A stretch of DNA of 64,000 nucleotides from Arsenicitalea aurantiaca (GCF_003994485.1 NZ_RZNJ01000002.1:681255-745254), one strand, 5' to 3'. Counted from the stretch's first letter, positions 17,646 to 26,174 are shown. Notes: generated by a model not told the origin, from the sequence alone. Numbers and translations: made by a program.

Positions 17646-19148
17646 ATGAAGGTTGAGATCGACATGGGGATGACGTCCGGCGGGACGGCGGCCATGCTCG
17701 ACCTCGAGGAGCTTCTGGCCACCCGCCTTCTCGTCCAGGGCAATTCGGGCTCGGGCAAATCCCATCTCCTGCGCCGCCTCCTCGAGCAGAGCGCGCCCTG
17801 GGTGCAGCAATGCGTCATCGATCCGGAGGGCGATTTCGTCACCCTCGCCGATGCCTTCGGGCATGTGGTTGTCGATGGCGCCCGTACCGAGGCCGAACTG
17901 ACCCGCATTGCCGGCCGGATCCGCCAGCACCGCGTCTCCGTGGTCCTCGATCTCGAGGGGCTCGATGTCGAGCAGCAGATGCGGTGCGCCGCAGCCTTCC
18001 TTGGCGGCCTTTTCGATGCCGAGCGCGATTTCTGGTATCCCATGCTCGTCATCGTCGATGAAGCCCAGCTCTTCGCACCCGCTGTCGGCGGCGAGGTCGC
18101 GGACGATGCGCGCAAAGTCTCCCTCGGCGCGATGACCAATCTCATGTGCCGCGGCCGCAAGCGCGGGCTCGCCGGCGTCATCGCCACGCAGCGTCTCGCC
18201 AAGCTCGCCAAGAACGTGGCCGCAGAAGCCTCCAACTTCCTGATGGGCCGCACCTTCCTCGATATCGACATGGCCCGGGCCGCCGATCTGCTCGGCATGG
18301 AACGGCGCCAGGCCGAGATGTTCCGCGATCTGCAGCGCGGCCATTTCGTTGCGCTTGGCCCCGCGCTCTCGCGCCGCCCCCTGCCCATCAAGATCGGCAC
18401 CGTCGAGACGTCTGCCCGCTCCACGAGCCCGCGCCTCACGCCCCTGCCCGACCAGCAGGCCGATCCGCGCGATCTGATCTTCACGCCCGGTCCCGACGAG
18501 CCGGTCGCGCCGGTGCGCCGCGCCGCTCCACCCGCGCCCGTTCCAACGGCCGACATCATCGCCCAGCTCAGCCGCCCCCGCCCTGCCGAGGAACCGCCGG
18601 CACAGCCGCTCTTTCCCGAGCTCGAGGATGCCGAACGTCAGGCAGCGATCGACGCGATCCTCGCCGAAATTCTCGAGGACCCAGAAGCGTCTTTCCGAAC
18701 GGTCGCAGTACTTTACCAGGATTTTCTCGTGCGCTGCCGCATCAGGCGCGTCGGGGGTGAACCTGTTCCGCTCGCAGCTTTCCGCCGCCTTCTCGCCGTG
18801 GCACGCGCTGGCGTCGAGACCGGCGAGCCGGACGACGGCGCATGGGCGCAGGCTCTTGCCCTCTCGGCAAGCCTCGCCGACGAAGTTCAGGGCGTCTTCC
18901 TCGTCGTTGCCCGCGCAGCAGTCGATCGTGCGCCCTGCCCGTCCGACGCCGCCCTCGCCCGCGCCTATGGCACGCATTCGCTGGGCCGCGCCCGGCGGCT
19001 CCTCACCTATTTCGAGGAGCGCGGACTTGTCGTCCTGCGCGTCGATTTCCATGGCAAGCGGGTCGTGGCCTTCCCCGATCTCGGCTGCGAGACGGCCCCG
19101 GGCGATCCCAACGCGCCCGACCACACCGAGCGCAGCGCCGCGGAATGA
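17646..19148 (+). CDS. HerA-like / DUF87 ATP-binding protein
   Basis: A 500-residue protein with Walker A GNSGSGKS at residues 32-39, a Walker B-type strand MLVIVDEAQLF and the downstream segment GLAGVIATQRLAKLAKNVA, which carries the sensor/arginine features of HerA-FtsK type ATPases. After about residue 270 there is a proline-rich linker and then a C-terminal domain of roughly 180 residues that I do not recognise. HerA relatives are DNA translocases or helicases; no NurA nuclease or other partner gene is next to it. Start at ATG 17646 (MKVEIDMGMTSGG) with GGGAG upstream; an extra 37-residue upstream extension lacks support. Confidence 0.8.
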   Translation: MKVEIDMGMTSGGTAAMLDLEELLATRLLVQGNSGSGKSHLLRRLLEQSAPWVQQCVIDPEGDFVTLADAFGHVVVDGARTEAELTRIAGRIRQHRVSVVLDLEGLDVEQQMRCAAAFLGGLFDAERDFWYPMLVIVDEAQLFAPAVGGEVADDARKVSLGAMTNLMCRGRKRGLAGVIATQRLAKLAKNVAAEASNFLMGRTFLDIDMARAADLLGMERRQAEMFRDLQRGHFVALGPALSRRPLPIKIGTVETSARSTSPRLTPLPDQQADPRDLIFTPGPDEPVAPVRRAAPPAPVPTADIIAQLSRPRPAEEPPAQPLFPELEDAERQAAIDAILAEILEDPEASFRTVAVLYQDFLVRCRIRRVGGEPVPLAAFRRLLAVARAGVETGEPDDGAWAQALALSASLADEVQGVFLVVARAAVDRAPCPSDAALARAYGTHSLGRARRLLTYFEERGLVVLRVDFHGKRVVAFPDLGCETAPGDPNAPDHTERSAAE

Positions 19149-19160
19149 TCTCCGGCCGCC

Positions 19161-19556
19161 TCAGGCCGGCGCCCCATCCATTGCCATCAGCTCCCAGACG
19201 TGGCCGTCTGGATCCTGGAAGCTTGCCCCGTACATTGGCCCCATCTCGAAGGTCGGCTTCCACGCCCGCCCGCCATTAGCCAAAGCCTTGGCGAGCAGGG
19301 CATCGACTTCATCCCGGCTGGCGCAGGAGAGGCACGTCAGCACCTCGGTCTGCTGCGTCGCATCGCTGATCGGCTGATTCGAGAACGTCAGGAAGCGGTC
19401 ATGGGTGATCAGCATGGCGAAGATGTTCTCCTCGATGACGACGCACAGCGTGTCTTCCGAGCAGTACGTCTCGTTGAAGCTGAACCCGAGCGCCCCGAAG
19501 AACGCCCGCGAGGCCGCGACCGACTTTACGGGCAGGTTGACGAAGATCATGCGCAT
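19161..19556 (-). CDS. VOC (glyoxalase/bleomycin resistance) superfamily protein
   Basis: A 131-residue protein with the paired beta-alpha-beta-beta-beta modules of the vicinal oxygen chelate fold: MIFVNLPVKSVAASRAFFGALGF at the start (the FF.aLGF signature) and GASFQDPDGHVWELMAMD at the end (the DPDGh.wel signature). This subgroup is common in Proteobacteria and is usually annotated only as a glyoxalase-like protein; the substrate is not known. It converges with the ATPase gene, 12 bp from its stop. Confidence 0.85.
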   Translation of the reverse strand: MRMIFVNLPVKSVAASRAFFGALGFSFNETYCSEDTLCVVIEENIFAMLITHDRFLTFSNQPISDATQQTEVLTCLSCASRDEVDALLAKALANGGRAWKPTFEMGPMYGASFQDPDGHVWELMAMDGAPA

Positions 19557-19644
19557 CCGAACACTCCTTCTGAGGCTTTGCCAAAGGACGGTGCTCCGGA
19601 CACGCTTCCGACATCGAGATTGAAATTATTGCCCCTGCTCGAGC

Positions 19645-20928
19645 CTAGAAGAACGTCTTGACCGCCCCCGTCACCCGGTAATCGTCATCGCAGACGAGCA
19701 GCACATCCCATTTGTCGAAGGTCGTGCAGGGGTGGGAAATACCGAGCGTCACGCGATCTCCCGGCCGCATCGGCCCGTCCTCGGGGCACCGCAGATAGGC
19801 ATGCTGGTCGTTGAGCGCGAAGATCTCGTGGTCCGCGCCGACCGGGTTCACCCGTGCTTCACCGCGCGGGACGTGACCCGTGACGCGCGGCAGATGAGAA
19901 TCATAGGAGAGATCGCGCTTGCCGACATTGAGCAGCACCAGCCCGGGTTCCGGGCGCGACTGCACGGTCGCCCAGACTTCGAGCGCCGCACGTGGATGGC
20001 CCGCCGGCACAAGCTCTGGGCTCCGCGCCTCCGAGCGGTCGATGAGGCGGGCATACATGCCGCTGTCATGGCTGATATAGCAGCCGCTTCGCAGCACGAC
20101 CCGGCTCGGCGCTTCGAGTTTTGCTGCGCCAAGCGTCTTGGCGACCATGTCGAAATAGGCAGACCCGCCGGCGGTCAGCAGCACCTCGCCCGGCGCAAAG
20201 AGCCCCGCCTCCCCCACCGCCTCGGCGGTCTCGACCATATAATCGAGAAAAGCCGCGATGCGCGCCTCGATGTCGGCCTGCCCCGAACCGGACATGTTGC
20301 CTTCATAGCCCTCGATCCCGCGCAGCCGCATCGCGTCGGGATGATTTGCGATCTCCCGCGCCAGCGACAGCGCCTCCTCGATCGTGCGGCAGCCGGTCCG
20401 CCCACCCATCGGGCCCACTTCGATCAACACGTCGAGGGGTCGCTCGGCGTCGGGCCGCGCTGCGAGGATCGCCGCAATGCCTTCCGGCGAATCGATCAGA
20501 TGCACGCACTCGAAGTCCGGATCCCGCCGCCGCTCGGCGACGAGATAGGCGAGAAACCCGGGATCCAGCACCTGGTTGGCGATGATGATCCGGGAAATCC
20601 CGTAATGTCGGGCCACCCGCACCTGATGCAGGGTCGATAGCGTGATGCCCCAGCACCCTGACGCGATCTGGTGCCGAAAGAGCTGAGGCGCCATCGTCGT
20701 CTTGCCGTGAGGGGCGAGCGAAACGCCATAATGGCTGATAATGCGCCCCATCCAGGCCTGATTGTTGGCGATCGCCGAGGCCTTGAGCACGGCAGCCGGC
20801 AGCGGAACATCCCCCGCGAGCAGGTTCCAGCCCTGCGCCCCCACCGCGCCGAGCGCAAGTGCGCCTTCGGTTCCGGGCAACCCCTTGGTCCGCCCGTCCA
20901 GCAGCACATCATCCAGCGCCTCGAACAT
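19645..20928 (-). CDS. Fold-III PLP amino acid dehydratase/aldolase, D-serine dehydratase (DSD1)-like
   Basis: A 427-residue protein with the alanine racemase-type N-terminal TIM barrel. The motif SLAPHGKTTMAPQLF carries the lysine expected to form the PLP Schiff base. The C-terminal motif GISHPCTTFDKW supplies the His-x-Cys pair that binds zinc in eukaryotic-type D-serine dehydratase and D-threonine aldolase. It probably deaminates or cleaves a D- or 3-hydroxy amino acid in the cytosol; the exact substrate cannot be read from sequence. Start chosen at ATG 20928 (MFEALDDVLL) because GGAGGA lies directly upstream; a start four codons earlier would overlap that site. Confidence 0.85.
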   Translation of the reverse strand: MFEALDDVLLDGRTKGLPGTEGALALGAVGAQGWNLLAGDVPLPAAVLKASAIANNQAWMGRIISHYGVSLAPHGKTTMAPQLFRHQIASGCWGITLSTLHQVRVARHYGISRIIIANQVLDPGFLAYLVAERRRDPDFECVHLIDSPEGIAAILAARPDAERPLDVLIEVGPMGGRTGCRTIEEALSLAREIANHPDAMRLRGIEGYEGNMSGSGQADIEARIAAFLDYMVETAEAVGEAGLFAPGEVLLTAGGSAYFDMVAKTLGAAKLEAPSRVVLRSGCYISHDSGMYARLIDRSEARSPELVPAGHPRAALEVWATVQSRPEPGLVLLNVGKRDLSYDSHLPRVTGHVPRGEARVNPVGADHEIFALNDQHAYLRCPEDGPMRPGDRVTLGISHPCTTFDKWDVLLVCDDDYRVTGAVKTFF

Positions 20929-21022
20929 GCAATCCTCCATCCAGACCCGAAGACTTATCCCCGAGTCGCCCCACTACGCCAAATAAGACGGCCTCGGAAG
21001 ATCATGGATTGGGGAAGCAAGC

Positions 21023-21096
21023 TGGAGCGGGTAGCGGGAATCGAACCCGCGTATTCAGCTTGGAAGGCTGCTGCTCTACCATTGAGCTATACCCGC
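21023..21096 (-). tRNA. tRNA-Gly (TCC anticodon)
   Basis: A 74-nt cloverleaf on the minus strand starting GCGGGTATAGCTCAATGGT, anticodon loop CTTCCAA (anticodon TCC), T-arm GCGGGTTCGATTCCCGC and an encoded CCA end. The acceptor stem GCGGGTA / TACCCGC is perfect. Confidence 0.97.
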
Positions 21097-21167
21097 ATGC
21101 GCCGCTTGCGGCGCAGCCCGTGTTTAGGGGCGAAGCCGGGGCGATGGCAAGCCCAAAGTGCTCATGC

Positions 21168-21674
21168 CTAGGCAGGCGAGCGCAGAGACTTCTCGATGCG
21201 CGTGACCACCGGATCGAGCCGGGCCTTTTCCGACGCCGGATAGCTCACCTCGAAGGCCGAAACCGCGCTGCGATCCGCGTTGAAGAGATATTTGGTGTAG
21301 AAGATCAGCTCTTCGCCCGTTCCGGCATCGTCGCGCAGGAACCCCGAGAGCACGAACCAGCTATTGCCCGAGGCCCGGTACGTCACTTCGCGCAGCCCGT
21401 CAGCCGCTTCGATGGTTGCCGAGAACTCGTCGGGCGTAAACCCTTGCATATTCGCACTGCCCAGAACGTCGATCTGTACCGGCCCGATCGCCGTCAGCGT
21501 AACGCCCGCATCCGTTTCGATGACCTCGACGCCGTCGAGCACGCCGGTGGGAAGCTCAATCCGGTAGCCGAGCTCGGCATTCTGGTACGCCTCCCAGCCG
21601 TCCGACTGCGCCAGCACCGGCGTTGCGCCGAGCCCTGCGAGCACAACACCCGTCGCCACTATCCTGCCGATCAT
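21168..21674 (-). CDS. Secreted protein of unknown function
   Basis: A 168-residue precursor with a clear signal peptide (MIGRIVATGVVLAGLG followed by ATPVLAQ; cleavage likely after VLA). The mature part opens with WEAYQNAELGYRIELPTGVL, a pattern seen in small periplasmic proteins of Rhizobiales that have the form 'W..y.n..ygfsi.yP', followed by beta strands; no catalytic motif stands out. I do not assign a function. GGAGGA lies just before the ATG. It is a single gene, tail near tRNA-Gly. Confidence 0.75.
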   Translation of the reverse strand: MIGRIVATGVVLAGLGATPVLAQSDGWEAYQNAELGYRIELPTGVLDGVEVIETDAGVTLTAIGPVQIDVLGSANMQGFTPDEFSATIEAADGLREVTYRASGNSWFVLSGFLRDDAGTGEELIFYTKYLFNADRSAVSAFEVSYPASEKARLDPVVTRIEKSLRSPA

Positions 21675-21790
21675 ACCGTCCTCCTCTGGTCCTTCACTAC
21701 CGGGGGGAACGGGGGCGGCGGGCAGGAGTTGCGTCCACGCAGCCTGGCCACCATATCGAGAGCACCAAGGGCGTGGAAGGAGAACCGAAC

Positions 21791-22045
21791 ATGATGCGGA
21801 TATCCGCGATCATCGCGCTGGCCCTGCTCGCCGGCCTAGGCCCGGCATACGGGCAGTCTCGCTGCCCTTCCGAGCCGGAAACGGCGCGCTCAGGCTATGT
21901 CGCCAACAACGTCCAGCGCAGCCTTTGCCTCCAGCGCGAACTGTCGGACGGCACTCAGCGCCTGCAGGATCTGGCCCGTATCCAGAGCCAGATCAACGCT
22001 TCGGTTCAGCAGATGGAAATGCAGCGCCGCCTGAGCGGCTTCTAG
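21791..22045 (+). CDS. Small secreted protein, unknown function
   Basis: An 84-residue precursor with signal peptide MMRISAIIALALLAGLGPA followed by YGQ. The mature part (about 62 residues) has two cysteines (SRCPSEP and SLCLQREL) likely to form a disulfide and an amphipathic helix rich in Gln/Leu. No family recognised. Two ATG codons in a row (21791, 21794) follow AAGGAGAACCGAAC. Divergent from the secreted protein at 21168. Confidence 0.65.
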   Translation: MMRISAIIALALLAGLGPAYGQSRCPSEPETARSGYVANNVQRSLCLQRELSDGTQRLQDLARIQSQINASVQQMEMQRRLSGF

Positions 22046-22055
22046 CCTCTCGGGC

Positions 22056-22307
22056 TCAGCTCGCCCGACCGGCCCGCGGGAGTGGATAGTCGGCAGCCTC
22101 ATAGAGCGCGCGGATCGCATCGCCCTCATAGCGTTCTTCGTCGATCTCGAGCAATGCGCCGCGGAAGAGTTCGGGCGGCATTTCTTCCATCGCATAACGC
22201 AGCGCCTCGGCGGCGCTGTTGAACCGCCGGTACTGCACCTGGCGCGAGCGGAAATGGCTGCGGCTGGGATAGAGCTCGGCCGTAGCCGAATAGTCGAAAT
22301 CGGTCAT
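22056..22307 (-). CDS. Conserved small protein, unknown function
   Basis: An 83-residue cytosolic-looking protein. The central part FNSAAEALRYAMEEMPPELFRGALLEIDEERYEG is shaped like a short alpha/beta unit found in many Rhizobiales small proteins of unknown role (quoted here in part: RFNSAAEALRYAMEEM). No catalytic motif. GAGGAGCG precedes the ATG. It is 19 bp after the next gene (22327) and read in the same direction, so the two are probably one transcript. Confidence 0.7.
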   Translation of the reverse strand: MTDFDYSATAELYPSRSHFRSRQVQYRRFNSAAEALRYAMEEMPPELFRGALLEIDEERYEGDAIRALYEAADYPLPRAGRAS

Positions 22308-22326
22308 CGTTCGCTCCTCGCTTGTC

Positions 22327-22551
22327 TCAGCGCGCGCGGCGGTGCGCCATGAGCTTCTTTGCGCCGGAGAGCTTGCGCGCCTCTTCGTCTGCGATCGCCT
22401 GGGCTTCCCGGGCGAGGCGAAGATTGCGCAGGCGGGTCATGTTGTCGTCCACCGCCCGGGCGGCTTCTTCATATTCGCTGAGCGCCCGTGCGGGGCGCTT
22501 TTCCAGCTTCGCGAACTGCGCGTCGGCGCGCATGCGGGGCGTCGTGCTCAT
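22327..22551 (-). CDS. Small basic coiled-coil-like protein, unknown function
   Basis: A 74-residue, mostly helical, Arg/Ala/Lys-rich protein (MSTTPRMRADAQFAKLEKR at the start, ending KLMAHRRAR). It has the composition of a small nucleic-acid- or protein-binding coil; no family name assigned. GGAGGGCAAGAG lies before its ATG. It lies between the cspA-type terminator and the gene at 22056, read in the same direction as both. Confidence 0.65.
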   Translation of the reverse strand: MSTTPRMRADAQFAKLEKRPARALSEYEEAARAVDDNMTRLRNLRLAREAQAIADEEARKLSGAKKLMAHRRAR

Positions 22552-22569
22552 CTCTTGCCCTCCGGCAGG

Positions 22570-22594
22570 AAAAAGGGCCGCCCGAAGGCGACCC
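22570..22594 (-). terminator. Rho-independent terminator after the cold-shock gene
   Basis: On the minus strand GGGTCGCC, loop TTCG and GGCGGCCC (one T-G pair) are followed by TTTTT. It lies 7 bp after the stop codon of the cold-shock gene. Confidence 0.85.
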
Positions 22595-22601
22595 CTTAAA
22601 C

Positions 22602-22808
22602 TTAGGCCAGCTGCAGGTTCACAGCCGACGCACGGCCATCACGGCCGGTTTCGATGTCATAGGTCACGTTCTGACCTTCATCGAGGCTCGACAGGCCGGC
22701 ACGCTCGACAGCGGAAATGTGGACGAAGGCATCCTTGCCGCCATCCGAAGGAGCGATAAAGCCGAAGCCCTTGGTCGAATTGAAGAACTTTACGGTGCCA
22801 TTGATCAT
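22602..22808 (-). CDS. Cold-shock domain protein (CspA family)
   Basis: A 68-residue single cold-shock domain, the usual length. RNP1 (KGFGFIAPSD) and RNP2 (DAFVHISAV) are both present, so it should bind single-stranded RNA/DNA and loosen mRNA structure. The start used is the ATG of MINGTVKFFNSTKG (22806-22808); the frame is open 23 codons further upstream, but that part corresponds to the long 5' untranslated region typical of csp genes. Followed by its own terminator. Confidence 0.95.
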   Translation of the reverse strand: MINGTVKFFNSTKGFGFIAPSDGGKDAFVHISAVERAGLSSLDEGQNVTYDIETGRDGRASAVNLQLA

Positions 22809-22877
22809 GACAATACCCTTTTCATTTGGCTCGCGTCCCTTTTGGACAAACGAACACAGTTTCCGCGCCAGCAGCAT

Positions 22878-23327
22878 GCTGACACGGTATAGACGTTCGC
22901 AAAATCAAGGATAGCCAAGCAGACCGGAAAGCCGGATGATCAGTTAGCCGATGACGGCTGAAAACGCGTAAACCCAACGTAAGGCTTCCGACCGCCGAAA
23001 TCAACCCGCATTCGTCTTTTCGTAATATTTGCGTGCCGACGGAGACAATTTTCAGTCCCGCACAATGGACCGCCGCGCGATCGCAGTGGCGCACATTACA
23101 GGCCGGAATAGGCGACCACGGCCACAGGAACGCTCGCATCTATGCCAGCCACCGAGCGTGGACCCTCGCTCTAATAAGTTGACTGAGTTGACTGAGACTT
23201 CCTGTACAGCAGCGGGCATTGCAGGACGATCGGAAGCAGTTAGGATGTGCACAAGGCTGATCCTGTCGACCCGCCCTGCTCGTATGGGCACCTCTGGGGG
23301 GTGGCGCCTAGATTGTTAGAGGGACAT
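22878..23327. other. Gene-free, lower-GC stretch between cspA and the glycosyltransferase
   Basis: About 450 bp in which I find no supported gene on either strand. Base composition is visibly less GC-rich than the surroundings. It holds the upstream control region of the cold-shock gene and a tandem repeat of TTGACTGAG (about 23178-23195). It is probably the left flank of the segment carrying the glycosyltransferase. Confidence 0.4.
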
Positions 23328-24104
23328 ATGACTGAGCCAGTCAACATGCTCTGGATCGGAGGCCCGCTGGGCTACATCGAACGTCTATCGATACACTCTT
23401 TCATCGCTGCAGGACATCCAGTTCACCTGCATTTATACGACGATGTGCCCGATCTTCCATCGGGGGTAAGGGTAGTTGACGGCAACGAGACGGTGCCACG
23501 CGAGTACCTCATGACTTTGCGGTACAAATTCCGCGACAGCTTGGCCCTCGCCGGCGACTATTTCCGTCTCGAACTTCAGAAGCAAGGCAAAGGTGCTTGG
23601 GTCGACGCCGATATGGTTTGCCTTCGGCCGCTTCCCCGCGATGAATACCTGTTCGGCTGGGAATCGGACATATCTATTAACAACGCCGTCCTGCGGCTCC
23701 CTGCCACAAGTCCCATCGTTAGCGAAGCGATCGCAGCATTCAGACCCGGCGCAGTCCCGAAATGGTTTCACTGGAACCGGCGAAGGCAGCTTTGGATGAA
23801 GAAGGCCGTCGGCATTAAGTTTGGACCTCAACAGCAGCATTGGGCGGCCTTTGGCCCCCATGCGATTACCTGGCTCGCAAGGAAGTACGGCAAACTGAGT
23901 CGAGCCCGTCCGATCTCTGCATTTTACCCCATTTCGCTTGAGAAGCGCTCGGAGCCCTTTCGCGTCGGTACCTCCATCGAACAGTTTATCGATACAGATA
24001 CCCACGCCGTTCATTTGTGGAACAGCAACATGCCCGAGATGCGGAATCGCCGGCCGGCTACCGGCTCTGCGATTGGAAGCTTGTTATTGCAATATGGGGT
24101 ATAA
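23328..24104 (+). CDS. Glycosyltransferase with DXD motif (GT32-like)
   Basis: A 258-residue protein. The N-terminal MLWIGGPLGYIERLSIHSF and the segment DYFRLELQKQGKGAWVDADM followed by VCLRPL form the sugar-nucleotide-binding core of capsular/alpha-1,4-glycosyltransferase families (DXD = Asp-Ala-Asp, metal and nucleotide-sugar ligand). The C-terminal THAVHLWNSNM resembles the conserved HhW element of this group. It should transfer a sugar to an extracellular polysaccharide or lipid-linked acceptor; donor and acceptor are unknown. Its codon use is less GC-biased than its neighbours and it has no polysaccharide genes around it, which suggests it came by transfer. The upstream in-frame extension (to 23247) is not supported. 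Confidence 0.75.
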   Translation: MTEPVNMLWIGGPLGYIERLSIHSFIAAGHPVHLHLYDDVPDLPSGVRVVDGNETVPREYLMTLRYKFRDSLALAGDYFRLELQKQGKGAWVDADMVCLRPLPRDEYLFGWESDISINNAVLRLPATSPIVSEAIAAFRPGAVPKWFHWNRRRQLWMKKAVGIKFGPQQQHWAAFGPHAITWLARKYGKLSRARPISAFYPISLEKRSEPFRVGTSIEQFIDTDTHAVHLWNSNMPEMRNRRPATGSAIGSLLLQYGV

Positions 24105-24229
24105 CCCAGATTGGGGTCACCGAGCTCACCCGAAGCTGCTCATGCTAATTCACAGCTGCAGTTGAAGCATTAGACAACGCCTGCGGCGCGAAATGTCTCG
24201 TCTAATGATGTTGAGGTCTCTAAGGCCGG

Positions 24230-24314
24230 TGGTGGAGGGGACTGGATTCGAACCAGTGTACGCTAAGCGAGCAGATTTACAGTCTGCCGGATTTAACCAC
24301 TCTCCCACCCCTCC
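24230..24314 (-). tRNA. tRNA-Tyr (GTA anticodon)
   Basis: An 85-nt class II tRNA on the minus strand starting GGAGGGGTGGGAGAGTGGTT, anticodon loop CTGTAAA (anticodon GTA), a long variable arm, T-arm with GGTTCGAATCC and an encoded CCA. Its 3' end faces the glycosyltransferase gene. Confidence 0.97.
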
Positions 24315-24490
24315 ATGCCGGGCATCGCCTCGGCGATGCGACGGGCGCCCGAGTGGTGAACGCGTCGTCGGGGCGGTTTATGGTGAACCCACCGCCCCCT
24401 GTCAACACCTAATCACCTCTGCCTGTGACGCTTTTGTCACCCCATCCACAGCCGCTTGCTGGCAGCCCGCAAAGGCGGTACCCAAGCGCC

Positions 24491-25246
24491 ATGAGCACCA
24501 ACAAATTCCCGCCCAAGCCGCGCTACAATCCCGATGACGGGCCGGTCTTTCTCTATGGCCTGCACACGGTTCGCGCCGCGCTCGACAATCCGCGCCGCAG
24601 CAAGCGCCGCCTGCTGGCAACGCCGAATGCCCTCATCCGGCTCGGAGAAAGCGGGGGCACCGGCAAGGTCAAGATCACCGAGACCACGCCGCGGGAGCTC
24701 GACCGGCTGCTCGGCGCCGAGGCCGTCCATCAGGGCCTTGCGCTCGAGGTCGATCCGGTAAGCCGTTTCGGGCTCGATGACATCGAGCCTCTCACCCTCG
24801 TCGTCGTCCTCGACCAGGTCACCGACCCGCACAATGTCGGCGCCATCCTGCGCACCGCATGCGCCTTCGGGGCCGATGCCGTCATCACCACCGCCCGCTA
24901 CGCCCCGCGCGAGACCGGTGTCATGGCGAAATCGGCGTCCGGCGCGCTTGATCTCGTGCCTCTGATCGAAGTGCGCAATCTCGGCGACGCGCTCGAAACC
25001 CTCAAGTCGCGCGGGCTGCTCGTCCTCGGCTTTGATTCCGAGGCCCCTGCCCCGCTTCGCCCGCGCTCCGGCGACCAGGCGCTCGCCATCGTCCTCGGCT
25101 CCGAAGGCAAGGGCCTCCGCCAGCGCACCCGCGAGCTCTGCGACGAGATGGTGAAGCTCGACATGCCCGGGCCCATCAAGTCGCTCAACGTCTCGAATGC
25201 CGCCGCCATCGCGCTCTTTGCGGCAACTGCCGGTCGCGTCGGCTGA
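24491..25246 (+). CDS. rlmB: 23S rRNA (guanosine-2'-O-)-methyltransferase, RlmB type
   Basis: A SPOUT-class SAM-dependent methylase of 251 residues. RlmB modifies G2251 in the peptidyl-transferase P loop of 23S rRNA. Residues 1-75 form the small L30e-like substrate-binding domain; the knot domain carries motif 1 VTDPHNVGAILRTACAFGAD, motif 2 VLGSEGKGLR and motif 3 IKSLNVSNAAAIALF, the standard set for the TrmH/RlmB branch. Start at ATG 24491 (MSTNKFPPKPRYN). Its place beside tRNA-Tyr is typical for Rhizobiales. It ends one base from the stop codon of the converging deacetylase gene. Confidence 0.9.
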   Translation: MSTNKFPPKPRYNPDDGPVFLYGLHTVRAALDNPRRSKRRLLATPNALIRLGESGGTGKVKITETTPRELDRLLGAEAVHQGLALEVDPVSRFGLDDIEPLTLVVVLDQVTDPHNVGAILRTACAFGADAVITTARYAPRETGVMAKSASGALDLVPLIEVRNLGDALETLKSRGLLVLGFDSEAPAPLRPRSGDQALAIVLGSEGKGLRQRTRELCDEMVKLDMPGPIKSLNVSNAAAIALFAATAGRVG

Positions 25247-25247
25247 G

Positions 25248-26057
25248 CTAGCGGCCGGCCACCACCAGTTCAGGATCCGGCTGCCCCGGCACCAGATGCA
25301 CCACGCGGTAACCGCGCGCAGTCAGTTCAGCGAGGAACCCGTCCATCATGTCCACCGTGCGCTGGTGCACGTCGTGGAAGAGGATGATCCCGCGCCCGCG
25401 CTCCTCGAGCCGATCGAGCGTGCGCTTGGTGACGACGCCCGGGCTTTCGGGATAGTAATCCTTGGAATCGACGTCCACGTCGAGGATCACCATGCCCTGC
25501 TCCCCAAGCCCCGCGCGCAGGAGGCTGGTCTGCGCCAGATAGGGGAAGCGGAAGAAGGGCGCAGCACTCAGCCCCGAGCCTGCAAGCGCATGGGCGACTG
25601 CCGCCTCGCCGGCCGCGATCTCGCGCTCTGCCTCGGCGGGGCTGGCATCCGCCAGATTGCGGTGGGTGAACGTGTGGTGCCCGACGCTGTGTCCCCGTCT
25701 CGCCACCTCCTGCACGATCTGCGGATGGTTCAGCGCCTGATGGCCCACCATCAGGAAGCTCGCCTTGACCCCGTGCCGGTCGAGCGTATCGAGGATCGCC
25801 TCGGTCCGGTCCGGGCGCGGGCCATCATCGAACGTCAGCACGACTTCGCCCGGCGCAAGCCGGATATCGGCGTTCGAAGCGATTTTCAGCGTACGTCCGG
25901 CAAGGGCCGAGGGCTGCGCAAAGCGCGGTGCCTGCGCCTCCGAGACAGTCTGTGTGAAGCGTGGATAGGGCTCGAAAGCCTGCTCTCTGGGCGGCTTGGC
26001 GCAGCCGGCCATGGCCAGAACGACAAGACCGACAAGCAACCCATGCGCCAGAACCAC
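25248..26057 (-). CDS. Polysaccharide deacetylase lipoprotein (NodB fold)
   Basis: A 269-residue protein with a lipoprotein signal (LLVGLVVLAMAGC, Cys about residue 19). The NodB homology domain has the metal motif TFDDGP, the HSVGHHTFTHRN motif with the two zinc-binding His, and RFPY with the catalytic-region Arg. It should be anchored at the membrane and remove acetyl groups from peptidoglycan or another amino-sugar polymer. The codon at 26061-26063 (TTG) is an alternative start; I prefer GTG at 26055-26057, six bases after GGGGG. It converges with rlmB, tail to tail. Confidence 0.85.
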   Translation of the reverse strand: MVLAHGLLVGLVVLAMAGCAKPPREQAFEPYPRFTQTVSEAQAPRFAQPSALAGRTLKIASNADIRLAPGEVVLTFDDGPRPDRTEAILDTLDRHGVKASFLMVGHQALNHPQIVQEVARRGHSVGHHTFTHRNLADASPAEAEREIAAGEAAVAHALAGSGLSAAPFFRFPYLAQTSLLRAGLGEQGMVILDVDVDSKDYYPESPGVVTKRTLDRLEERGRGIILFHDVHQRTVDMMDGFLAELTARGYRVVHLVPGQPDPELVVAGR

Positions 26058-26122
26058 GCTCAACCCCCGTCAAACTGCGTAACGGGGTCGATGATTGTCC
26101 TGACGTGGTTAACAAACCGCTC

Positions 26123-26151
26123 AACGCCGCCGCCTTTGGCAAAGCGGCGTT
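26123..26151. repeat. Inverted repeat between the ADH and deacetylase genes
   Basis: AACGCCGC (26123-26130) and GCGGCGTT (26144-26151) form a perfect 8-bp inverted repeat with an inner CTTTGGCAAAG. It lies just after the alcohol dehydrogenase stop codon and could act as a transcript-end hairpin, but it lacks a U-run. Confidence 0.4.
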
Positions 26152-26174
26152 AAGCATAAATGTGGCGCCGGTCC

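Noticed and set aside
23178-23211. TTGACTGAG repeat as a strong promoter for the glycosyltransferase
   Set aside because: TTGACT has no good -10 at 16-18 bp (CTGTAC only), so I report it only as a repeat within the gap.
24230-24314. Attachment-site duplication of tRNA-Tyr
   Set aside because: I looked for a second copy of the tRNA 3' end on the far side of the glycosyltransferase and found none, and no integrase gene is present.
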